Of a DNA stretch of 64,000 bases, positions 15,229-23,147 are shown piece by piece. The notes beneath the pieces are model-generated. The model saw only the letters and a list, made by a program, of their open reading frames with translations, did not search any database and had not been told where the DNA came from. The position numbers and the translations under genes are program-made. This DNA comes from Bowmanella denitrificans (GTDB lineage: Bacteria; Pseudomonadota; Gammaproteobacteria; Enterobacterales; Alteromonadaceae), in assembly GCF_039522935.1 (NCBI RefSeq), contig NZ_BAAAEI010000006.1, positions 806,001 to 870,000 on the forward strand. The letters are read 5' to 3'. Every line of letters begins with the position of its first letter. The first letter of the stretch is position 1.

Positions 15229-17259
15229 ATGGCAGATTCGCAACGTAAAATTCTGGTTACCAGTGCCCTTCCCTATGCAAATGGCTCCATTCACTTGGGC
15301 CACCTGCTGGAACATATTCAAACGGACATCTGGACCCGTTTTCAGCGAATGCGTGGTCATCAGTGCTACAGCGTCTGTGCCGACGATGCGCATGGTACAC
15401 CGGTGATGCTCAAAGCCCAGGAACTGGGCATCAGTCCTGAGCAAATGGTGGAACAAACCCGTACCGAGCACCATCAGGATCTGCTCGATTTCCATGTAGA
15501 GTATGACAACTATTATGTCACGCACTCGCCGGAAAACCGCGAACTGTCAGAGCTGATCTACCGCCGCCTGAACGATGGCGGCTATATTAGCAAACGCACC
15601 ATCAGCCAGCTATACGACCCGGAAAAACAGATGTTCCTGCCGGACCGTTTTATCAAAGGCACCTGTCCAAGCTGTGGTGCAGAAGATCAAAACGGCGACA
15701 GTTGTGACGTATGTAGCGCCACTTACAGCCCCACGGAAGTCAAGAATCCCCGTTCAGTGGTATCGGGCGCGACACCGATTCTGAAAGACTCAGAGCACTA
15801 CTTCTTCGACCTGCCGCAATTTGAAGGCATGCTCAAAGACTGGCTGAAAAGCGGTGCCATTCAGGAAGAAATGGCCAACAAACTGCAGGAGTGGTTCGAA
15901 GACGGCCTGCAACAATGGGACATCAGCCGTGATGCACCCTATTTCGGTTTCGAAATTCCCGATGCGCCAGGAAAGTACTTCTACGTGTGGGTAGACGCGC
16001 CAGTGGGCTATATGGCCAGCTTTAAAAACTACTGTAATACCCATGGTGTGAATTTTGACAGTTTCTGGAACAAAGGTGCTGACACTGAGCTATATCATTT
16101 TATCGGCAAGGATATCACCTATTTCCATTGCCTGTTCTGGCCGGCCATGTTGGAAGGCGCTGGCTTCCGTAAGCCTACCGGCGTTAACGTGCATGGCTTT
16201 GTGACCGTCAACGGCGCCAAAATGTCCAAGTCGCGCGGTACCTTTATTAAAGGTCGCACCTATTTGGATCATCTTAATCCAGAGTATCTGCGATATTACT
16301 TCGCCAGTAAGCTAAACGAAGGGGTCACCGATATTGATCTGAATTTCGAAGACTTCGTGACAAAGGTCAACTCAGATTTGGTCGGCAAAGTGGTTAATAT
16401 TGCCAGCCGCTGTGCCAGCTTTATCAGCAAAAAGTTCGACGGCAAACTGGCCGCAACATTGCCCGAACCGGCCTTAATTGCCGAGTTCCAGGCTGCCAGC
16501 GATTCCATTGCCCAGGCTTATGAAAAACGTCAGTACAATCGCGCCATTCGCGAAATTATGGCGCTGGCCGATAAGGCCAACCAATATATCGATGCCCAGG
16601 CCCCCTGGGTGACCATCAAGGATGAAGACAAACAGCTGCTAACCCAACAGGTCTGTTCACTGGGCATTAACCTGTTCCGTATCCTGCTGGTGTACTTAAA
16701 ACCTGTACTGCCAAAATTGGCTGAGCAGGCCGAGCTGTTTTTAAATGACCAACTGACCTGGGCCTCCGCTCAGTCAGTGCTGACCGACCACAACATCAAT
16801 GCGTTTAAAGCCCTGATGCAGCGTGTAGACACCGACAAGGTAAATGCCATGATTGACGCCTCCAAAGAAAATCTGCAAGCCAAAGCAACTGGGCCTGCAC
16901 CGGACAGCCCCCTGGCCAAAGATCCCATTACAGAAACCATCAGCTTTGAGGATTTTGCCAAGGTCGACCTGCGTATTGCCAAAATCGCTAAAGCCGAGCA
17001 CGTGGAAGGTGCTGACAAACTGCTGCGCCTGCAACTGGATCTGGGTGGCGAGACCCGTCAGGTATTTGCCGGGATCAAATCAGCCTATCAGCCGGAAGAT
17101 CTGGAAGGTAAGCTGACCGTGATGGTGGCCAACCTGGCCCCGCGTAAGATGCGTTTTGGCCTGTCAGAAGGTATGGTACTGGCCGCCGGCCCCGGCGGGA
17201 AAGATTTGTGGATCCTGGAGCCCCACAGCGGTGCCCAGCCAGGAATGAAAGTAAAGTAA
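15229..17259 (+). CDS. metG: methionyl-tRNA synthetase
   Basis: Charges tRNA-Met, including initiator tRNA. The protein has 676 residues, matching the long dimeric class. It shows SALPYANGSIHLGH (HIGH-type motif), a zinc knuckle (CPSCGAEDQNGDSCDVC), AKMSKSRGT (KMSKS), and an appended C-terminal tRNA-binding domain (FEDFAKVDLRIAKI to MRFGLSEGMVLAAG) that dimerises the enzyme. The ATG at 15229 (MADSQRKILVTSALPYANG) with AAGGCGG upstream is preferred over an in-frame ATG at 15154 that adds an unconserved lead. A strong terminator follows the stop. Confidence 0.98.
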   Translation: MADSQRKILVTSALPYANGSIHLGHLLEHIQTDIWTRFQRMRGHQCYSVCADDAHGTPVMLKAQELGISPEQMVEQTRTEHHQDLLDFHVEYDNYYVTHSPENRELSELIYRRLNDGGYISKRTISQLYDPEKQMFLPDRFIKGTCPSCGAEDQNGDSCDVCSATYSPTEVKNPRSVVSGATPILKDSEHYFFDLPQFEGMLKDWLKSGAIQEEMANKLQEWFEDGLQQWDISRDAPYFGFEIPDAPGKYFYVWVDAPVGYMASFKNYCNTHGVNFDSFWNKGADTELYHFIGKDITYFHCLFWPAMLEGAGFRKPTGVNVHGFVTVNGAKMSKSRGTFIKGRTYLDHLNPEYLRYYFASKLNEGVTDIDLNFEDFVTKVNSDLVGKVVNIASRCASFISKKFDGKLAATLPEPALIAEFQAASDSIAQAYEKRQYNRAIREIMALADKANQYIDAQAPWVTIKDEDKQLLTQQVCSLGINLFRILLVYLKPVLPKLAEQAELFLNDQLTWASAQSVLTDHNINAFKALMQRVDTDKVNAMIDASKENLQAKATGPAPDSPLAKDPITETISFEDFAKVDLRIAKIAKAEHVEGADKLLRLQLDLGGETRQVFAGIKSAYQPEDLEGKLTVMVANLAPRKMRFGLSEGMVLAAGPGGKDLWILEPHSGAQPGMKVK

Positions 17260-17266
17260 AGTAATC

Positions 17267-17290
17267 AAAGCGCCTCAGGGCGCTTTTTTT
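17267..17290 (+). terminator. intrinsic terminator after metG
   Basis: Stem AGCGCC/GGCGCT with loop TCAG, extended by flanking A-T pairs, followed by TTTTTTT. It lies just before the end of the convergent yafS-like gene and could serve that strand too. Confidence 0.9.
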
Positions 17291-18011
17291 ATATATTGGC
17301 CTGCTTGGCGATAAAAGCTGGCTTGGGTGCCCACTTGGGCTTTTGCAGCGACAGCGGTATTTCACGCTTTTTGCCAATTAAAATATAAACAGAACCAAAC
17401 CAACGACAGTAGTGACTGGCCCAGCGCTGAAATTTATTGTCCGGATTAACCTGACGCTCAAACAACAATTCTGTATGCAGCAGGCACTGCTCCTGAATAA
17501 TTTCAAAGCCCAGCAGGTTCATCCAGTCCTTGATCCGCATCATGGAAAAGCAGCGGGCATCGTGCAGTAAACTGTCGCCACGCAAGGGAATGTACTTGGC
17601 CAAACCTGCCAGGCTCATAGGGTTAAAACCAATCAGGGCCAGGTGACCATCCGGCATCATCACCCGGTTGACCTCACGTAAAATCTGGTGTGGATCCTGG
17701 GCAAAGTCCAGTTCAAATGCCAGTACACAGGCATCTATACTGCGCTCAAGAATCGGTAACTGGCGGGTTTTCGCTTTAACCCCGGGCGCACTCCCCAATC
17801 CGTTATGCAAAGAGACCTGATGTTTAATCGGGCAATCAGGAAAACACAGCTCGGCGCTCAGTTGCCCGACCTTTAATAAGTGATAACCAAACCACTGGCG
17901 ACTCGGCTCAAGCAAACGCTGGGCTACCACATTCTGCAATAGCTCACCGCTTGGCAATTCTTGCCAGGTGTTAGGATATCTGGGCTTTTTGCTGGTCAGA
18001 GCCGGCTTCAT
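17289..18011 (-). CDS. yafS: class I SAM-dependent methyltransferase (YafS-like)
   Basis: Protein of 240 residues of the Methyltransf_11 type. The post-II acidic strand region is SIDACVLAFELDFAQDPHQI, followed by LREVNRVMMPDGHLALIGFNPMS, the usual motif III context. The N-terminal SAM glycine motif is degenerate (HNGLGSAPGVK), so substrate and even activity are uncertain. It is divergent from gloB, the arrangement of yafS and gloB in E. coli, and the symbol rests on that synteny plus family. The next E. coli neighbours rnhA and dnaQ are not here. Confidence 0.8.
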   Translation of the reverse strand: MKPALTSKKPRYPNTWQELPSGELLQNVVAQRLLEPSRQWFGYHLLKVGQLSAELCFPDCPIKHQVSLHNGLGSAPGVKAKTRQLPILERSIDACVLAFELDFAQDPHQILREVNRVMMPDGHLALIGFNPMSLAGLAKYIPLRGDSLLHDARCFSMMRIKDWMNLLGFEIIQEQCLLHTELLFERQVNPDNKFQRWASHYCRWFGSVYILIGKKREIPLSLQKPKWAPKPAFIAKQANI

Positions 18012-18114
18012 GGGAACCGATACATGTTGGCGCAGTCATAAGGCCTAGCATATCAGTTTTATTCCCTGTTACGCTGTTAGCCTATGTGTTTTTTACCCGG
18101 ATACCTGCCAATTT

Positions 18115-18885
18115 ATGCTCAACGTCGTCGCTATTCCAGCCTTTACCGACAATTACATCTGGTGCTTGCAGGACAAAGGCAAGGCCGTTTTAGTCGACCC
18201 TGGTGAAGCGCGCCCTGCCCTGGCGTATCTGCAAGCTCACAATCTGCAACTTACTGATATTTTGGTAACCCATCATCATGCCGACCATATTGGTGGCATC
18301 AATGCGTTGCTCGATATATATCCTGATACGGTGGTACATGGGCTGAAATCCCCCAGAGTGCCGCAAGTCAGCCAGGTTGTTGTACCGGAAGAAACCTGCT
18401 ATTTGCCAAGCCTGGGGCTGACATTTGACGTGTTGCTGCTGCCCGGACATACCCGCGACCATATTGCATTTTATCATCAGGAAGTGGGCCTGTTTTGCGG
18501 TGATACTTTGTTTAGTGGCGGCTGCGGCCGTTTGTTTGAAGGAACGCCAGAACAAATGTATCGCTCGTTAAGCAGACTGTCGGCACTAAAGGACGAGACT
18601 AAGGTTTATTGTACCCACGAATACACCCAGGCTAACCTGCGCTTTGCCAAAACCGTGGAGCCAGGCAATCAGGCCCTGGCCCGTTACAGTGACTGGGTGG
18701 ACCAGCAGCGCAGCAAGCAGTTGCCGAGTTTGCCCTCCAGCATTGGCCAAGAGCGGGCAATCAACCCCTTCCTGCGCTGTACTTCAGCACAGATACGCCA
18801 ACAGGCAGAACAATACCGGGGGATAACTTTACCCACACCGGAGGCGGTTTTTGCTGCACTCAGGGACTGGAAAGATCATTTTTAA
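18115..18885 (+). CDS. gloB: hydroxyacylglutathione hydrolase (glyoxalase II)
   Basis: Hydrolyses S-lactoylglutathione to lactate and glutathione, the second step of methylglyoxal detoxification. The protein has 256 residues, normal length. It starts LNVVAIPAFTDNYIWCL and has the binuclear metal motif THHHADHIGG, the metal ligand in LPGHTRDHIAFY, FCGDTLFSGGCGRLFEG with the bridging Asp, and the ligand in YCTHEYTQANLRFA. The substrate-binding C-terminal helix region ends in PTPEAVFAALRDWKDHF. The ATG at 18115 fits the family start exactly. Confidence 0.97.
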   Translation: MLNVVAIPAFTDNYIWCLQDKGKAVLVDPGEARPALAYLQAHNLQLTDILVTHHHADHIGGINALLDIYPDTVVHGLKSPRVPQVSQVVVPEETCYLPSLGLTFDVLLLPGHTRDHIAFYHQEVGLFCGDTLFSGGCGRLFEGTPEQMYRSLSRLSALKDETKVYCTHEYTQANLRFAKTVEPGNQALARYSDWVDQQRSKQLPSLPSSIGQERAINPFLRCTSAQIRQQAEQYRGITLPTPEAVFAALRDWKDHF

Positions 18886-19001
18886 TCTTTACAATGGCTT
18901 CACAACTCGCCTTTGCTAAGGTGAAGCACAGGAATTGACGGCCGATAAGATTCCAAGGAATTGCCTGGTTGCGTCACAACAACAAGAGAATCCGTGAGCC
19001 T

Positions 19002-20660
19002 ATGAAAAAACTGTTATTTATCTTCCCACTATTGGGTTTAAGCGCCTGTGTATCCACGGTGCAAACCAGCCAGTCGGACATTCAGCAGGACAAGGAACTG
19101 GAAATTGCCGCTCAGGTTCTGCAAGCCTGCGAGGAAGCTGAGCACAACAGTGAAAGTTGTCAGGTGGCACAGGAAGGCACGATTCCTATCACCCATCCGG
19201 TGGAAGAGATTAACCATCCTATCGAAACGGTGCCTGAACTGATTGATCATCCTGAAGAAGTGCAACAGATCACTAACCTATGGTCGCGTATCGGCTCTCA
19301 ACTGAGCTTTGAGGTACCGGATGACAGACGGGTTAAAGTGCAGCAGGACTGGTATCTTAAACATCCGGCCTATATGGACAGAGTCAGTAAACGCGCTGCG
19401 CCCTTTTTGTACCTGATTGTCGAAGAATTGGAAAAGCGCAATATGCCCATGGAACTGGCCTTACTGCCGATAGTGGAAAGCGCCTTTGATCCTTTTGCGT
19501 ACTCCCACGGCCGCGCTGCCGGTATGTGGCAGTTTATTCCAGGCACCGGCAAGCGTTTCGGTCTACGCCAAAGCTGGTGGTACGACGGCCGTCGCGATGT
19601 TTTGGCGTCCACCACGGCAGCAATGGATTATCTGCTGTATCTGAACGAGATGTTTGACGGCAACTGGCTGCATGCTCTGGCGGCCTACAACAGTGGCGAA
19701 GGCAGAGTGGCGCGGGCAATTAAGGACAATAAACGAAAAGGCAAAAGCACTGATTTCTGGTCACTTGACTTGCCCAGGGAAACCCGGGCTTATGTGCCTA
19801 AACTGCTGGCTCTGGCCAATATCCTTAAAAATGCCGACGAGTGGGATGCCAAATGGCTACCCATTGAAAACCGCCAGGTTACAGGTGTGGTGGATGTCGG
19901 CTCACAAATTGATTTGGCCCTGGCGGCCGATATGGCTGGCTTGAGCGTCGAAGAACTACATGCCCTGAATCCGGGCTATAACCGCTGGGCCACCGATCCG
20001 AAAGGCCCTCATACCCTGTTGCTGCCTATAGATAAGGTCGACAGTTTTATGATTGCCCTTAATGATCTGGATGAATCCAAACGCCTTAACTGGGTACGCC
20101 ATCAGGTCAAAAGCGGCGACAGCCTGCTGAAACTGGCGAAAAAGTATCACACCTCGGTCGATGTGATTCAGCAGGTCAATGAAGTGGACGGCAATATGAT
20201 CCGCGCCGGCGATCACCTGCTTATTCCGGTCGCTCTGAAGTCCATGGACTATTACAGTTTGTCGGCCGAGCAGCGTCTGGCCGAAACCCAGGCTAAGCCT
20301 CGTGCGTCTTACCAACTAAGCCATCAGGTTAAAAGCGGCGATACCTTATGGGATCTTAGCCGCAAGTATGACGTCAACGTACGTAGCCTGGCCAAATGGA
20401 ACGGTATGGCCCCCACAGATCCTTTAATACCGGGTAAAAAGCTGGTGATTTGGGTGAATAAGGTGTCCAGTACGCAGTCTGACAATGCCATTATGCGTAC
20501 CGTCACCTATACGGTCAGAAACGGTGATTCACTGGCACGTATTGCCGGCAAGTTTAAGGTGGCCATTGACGATCTGGCCCGTTGGAACCAGCTCAATGCA
20601 AACAAATATCTGCAACCCGGTCAGAAACTCAAAGTCCATGTGGATGTCACCAGGATCTGA
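19002..20660 (+). CDS. mltD: membrane-bound lytic murein transglycosylase D
   Basis: Cleaves peptidoglycan glycan strands to 1,6-anhydromuropeptides. The protein has 552 residues from the ATG at 19002, which begins a lipoprotein signal (MKKLLFIFPLLGLSACVS, lipobox LSAC). The upstream in-frame ATG at 18969 would bury the signal. The SLT domain carries the catalytic glutamate in ALLPIVESAFDPFAYS (about Glu159), AAGMWQFIPGTGKRFGL and AAYNSGEGRV. Three LysM repeats follow (KSGDSLLKLAKKY, KSGDTLWDLSRKY, RNGDSLARIAGKF); E. coli MltD has two. A hydrophilic insert lies between lipobox and SLT domain. It follows gloB as in E. coli. Confidence 0.96.
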   Translation: MKKLLFIFPLLGLSACVSTVQTSQSDIQQDKELEIAAQVLQACEEAEHNSESCQVAQEGTIPITHPVEEINHPIETVPELIDHPEEVQQITNLWSRIGSQLSFEVPDDRRVKVQQDWYLKHPAYMDRVSKRAAPFLYLIVEELEKRNMPMELALLPIVESAFDPFAYSHGRAAGMWQFIPGTGKRFGLRQSWWYDGRRDVLASTTAAMDYLLYLNEMFDGNWLHALAAYNSGEGRVARAIKDNKRKGKSTDFWSLDLPRETRAYVPKLLALANILKNADEWDAKWLPIENRQVTGVVDVGSQIDLALAADMAGLSVEELHALNPGYNRWATDPKGPHTLLLPIDKVDSFMIALNDLDESKRLNWVRHQVKSGDSLLKLAKKYHTSVDVIQQVNEVDGNMIRAGDHLLIPVALKSMDYYSLSAEQRLAETQAKPRASYQLSHQVKSGDTLWDLSRKYDVNVRSLAKWNGMAPTDPLIPGKKLVIWVNKVSSTQSDNAIMRTVTYTVRNGDSLARIAGKFKVAIDDLARWNQLNANKYLQPGQKLKVHVDVTRI

Positions 20661-20677
20661 GTGAGGCAATACATTGT

Positions 20678-20742
20678 TGACCACGGAGCCGCAGAGGACT
20701 CGGAGTAACAAAAGCTCTTAACTCTGCGTGCTCTGCGAGAGT
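20678..20742. repeat. small intergenic palindrome-rich element
   Basis: The mltD-downstream spacer contains ACCACGGAG, CGCAGAG (20690-20696) and then CTCTGCG twice (20722-20728 and 20731-20737), giving an inverted-repeat unit. It resembles the degenerate ACCACAGAG-type intergenic repeats seen in many bacterial genomes. No other copy is in this window. Confidence 0.45.
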
Positions 20743-20755
20743 AGAGTAAACAAGC

Positions 20756-21745
20756 ATGCTTAATTTCAGTTTAAAGCGATTAAAGGAGAGCCATGAAGGC
20801 ACCTGGCTTTTGCTGGATTTAGTGATGCTGGGTTTATTGATCCTCAATCTTACCCTGATTCTGTTCGACTCTTTATATGCAACCGAGCTGGTCCGCCAGT
20901 CCCTGAATCAGGTGTCCCCGGCCCTGTTGGACTGGTACAAACCGGTGCATGCCAACTTTATTCTTATCGATCTGGTGTTTGTTGGTATCTTCCTTAGTGA
21001 GTTTGTATTGCGCTGGGCGGTGGCGATTTATCGCAAAGACTATCTGCGCTGGTATTTTTACCCTTTTATTCATTGGTACGATCTGGTTGGTTGTATTCCG
21101 GTCGGGGGCGCCAGGTTTCTACGCTTTTTGCGGATATTTTCCATTTTGTACCGGCTGCAAAAGTACAAAATCATCGATATCAAAGATACCGCCTTGTATC
21201 GTTTCTTTGCCTTCTATTACCAGGTGTTTGTCGAGGAAGTCAGCGACCGGGTAGTGATAAAAGTGTTATCCGATGCCCAGCAGGACCTGCGTCACGGTTC
21301 ACCGCTGCTGGACGATATCATTACACAGGTACTGGCAGCCCGCCGTCCAGTGTTGTGCCAATGGCTGGCCGCATTGCTGGTGCATTCGGGCCATACCCTG
21401 GCCGATGAACAAAGCGGTGAAGTCGTTCGCCAGCACGTGCAGGAAAGCGTGACCAAGGCGGTACGGGATAATCCCCAGGTTGGCCGTTTACGCCTGGTAC
21501 CAGTGCTGGGCAGTGGCGTGGAAAAAATGCTGGAAAACGCCGTTTCGGGCATCGTGATTGAAACCTTGGCGAATCTGCTGCTTGATGTTACCCCGGAAAA
21601 AATTGACCAGTTGCTCCAACATGGTCTGGGCGCCAGTAACCAGCAGGAGCAAGCATTGGATCAGGAGATGCTGCTGGTAGTGGATGAATGCCTGGAGCTG
21701 CTGAAACTGCACGTAGCTAAACAGCGCTGGAAGGATGCCTTATAA
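20756..21745 (+). CDS. voltage-sensor-like membrane protein without a pore domain
   Basis: Protein of 329 residues. The first 135 resemble the S1-S4 part of ion transport proteins: S1 about 17-39, S2 about 67-90 (IDLVFVGIFLSEFVLRWAVA with an acidic residue), S3 about 104-115 with Asp109 in HWYDLVG, and S4 with arginines at 120, 123, 126 and 133 (ARFLRFLRIFSILYRLQKYK). No S5-pore-S6 segment or selectivity filter follows. The remaining ~190 residues are soluble and mostly helical (LDDIITQVLAARRP, LLDVTPEKIDQLLQ) and not recognised. Function is unknown; signalling or a proton path coupled to the cytoplasmic part is conceivable. The ATG at 20756 has a poor ribosome-binding site. Confidence 0.75.
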   Translation: MLNFSLKRLKESHEGTWLLLDLVMLGLLILNLTLILFDSLYATELVRQSLNQVSPALLDWYKPVHANFILIDLVFVGIFLSEFVLRWAVAIYRKDYLRWYFYPFIHWYDLVGCIPVGGARFLRFLRIFSILYRLQKYKIIDIKDTALYRFFAFYYQVFVEEVSDRVVIKVLSDAQQDLRHGSPLLDDIITQVLAARRPVLCQWLAALLVHSGHTLADEQSGEVVRQHVQESVTKAVRDNPQVGRLRLVPVLGSGVEKMLENAVSGIVIETLANLLLDVTPEKIDQLLQHGLGASNQQEQALDQEMLLVVDECLELLKLHVAKQRWKDAL

Positions 21746-21751
21746 ATTGGG

Positions 21752-23056
21752 TCACGTACGGGCTTTTTTGGCCTGATACATGCGGCTGTCAGCCACCCGC
21801 AATAAGGTTTCTTTACAATCACCATGATCAGGATAAATAGCCATGCCAATACTGGCAGACATGTGCAGTTGTAACTCACCTAATATGAATGGCGTTTGCA
21901 TGGCTTCCAGGATCTTCTCTACCACCAGCTCCACATCACTTTGATCTTTGATAAAGCTTAGCAATAGGGTAAATTCATCGCCGCCCATACGCCCCACTGT
22001 ATCAGAGCTTCTTACCGCCTGCTCCAGTCGGCGCGAGGTTTCCACCAGCAACATATCGCCCACATCATGGCCAAAGGCATCATTGACCTGTTTGAACTTG
22101 TCCAGGTCAAAAAACAATAAACCGAGCCTTGACTGTGCGCGGGACGCTTGTTTTAAAGCCATATCAAACCTGTCCATAAACAGCATACGGTTGGGCAGAT
22201 TGGTAAGAATATCGTGACTGGCCAGATAAACCAGTTTCTCCTCGGCCTGTTTACGGGCAATAGTGGCAGCAACCTGGGTACAAACAAATTGCAGTAATTG
22301 CTGTTCATCCCTTCCCAGCAGATGGTTATGACAACTGACGATTAACGCTCCCAACACCTGGCCCTGGGCCCGCAGTGGCAGGGCTATCCAGTCACAGTCT
22401 GCAGGAATGGAACCGCCCGTTTGTTGTTGTCGATGCCGTCCTAGTGGTTCACCACTGGCTACCACCTGATACACGGCCGGATCCAGTTTAAGCAGGGAAG
22501 CATCTTGTGGTCCCTGTTCATCGCCGGCATACACCAACTTTAACTGATGATTGGCGGTATCTAATAACGCCAGGGAAAACTCACATTGTTCCAATAAACC
22601 AGCAATCACCTTATGAATACTGTGATAAATGGATTGCAGGTCCTGCACACCGTAAGCGGTTTCAGTAATCTTATAGACTGCCGCCTTAACCCGCTCAGCC
22701 CGTTTAATCACAGTGATATCCCGAGCCACCGCAACGCGCACCCGTTCATGCTCCAACCAGCGGGCAGACCACATAATATCAATGACGCGGCCGTCCTTGC
22801 GGATATAGCGGTTTTCAAAATGACGCTTGGGTTGACCATTCATAATCTCACCCGCGGCATCCAAAGTACGTTGACGGTCGTCAGGATGAACCAGCTCAAG
22901 CATAGGACGACCCAGTAATTCCTGCTGGTTGTAGCCAAGAATATCTTCACAGGCTGCGCTTAAAAACAAAAAACGGCCCTGCTCGTCAACCACACAGACG
23001 GCGTCCAATAACTGGTCAACAATGCCACTCACCAGGGTTTGAATGTGTTGCGTCAC
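21752..23056 (-). CDS. diguanylate cyclase with PAS and GAF sensors
   Basis: Protein of 434 residues predicted to make cyclic-di-GMP. The PAS domain (about 8-120) has VVDEQGRFLFLSAACEDILG and a PAC motif (FENRYIRKDGRVIDIMWSA). The GAF domain spans about 135-265 (IHKVIAGLLEQCEFSLALLD, LPLRAQGQVLGALIVS). The GGDEF domain has LTNLPNRMLFMDRF, LGLLFFDLDKFKQVND and RMGGDEF. An inhibitory-site RSSD stands five residues before GGDEF, so product inhibition is likely. The start is a GTG at 23056 with AAGG very close, so the exact start is uncertain. It has no transmembrane segment. It is convergent with the voltage-sensor-like gene. Confidence 0.93.
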   Translation of the reverse strand: MTQHIQTLVSGIVDQLLDAVCVVDEQGRFLFLSAACEDILGYNQQELLGRPMLELVHPDDRQRTLDAAGEIMNGQPKRHFENRYIRKDGRVIDIMWSARWLEHERVRVAVARDITVIKRAERVKAAVYKITETAYGVQDLQSIYHSIHKVIAGLLEQCEFSLALLDTANHQLKLVYAGDEQGPQDASLLKLDPAVYQVVASGEPLGRHRQQQTGGSIPADCDWIALPLRAQGQVLGALIVSCHNHLLGRDEQQLLQFVCTQVAATIARKQAEEKLVYLASHDILTNLPNRMLFMDRFDMALKQASRAQSRLGLLFFDLDKFKQVNDAFGHDVGDMLLVETSRRLEQAVRSSDTVGRMGGDEFTLLLSFIKDQSDVELVVEKILEAMQTPFILGELQLHMSASIGMAIYPDHGDCKETLLRVADSRMYQAKKART

Positions 23057-23147
23057 ACCTTCACACGATAGCAGATACTACAGATAACTAGCATGCCGCA
23101 TTTACATGGCTTTGCCTACCGAATTTCCGCCGCCCAACAGGTGCCAT

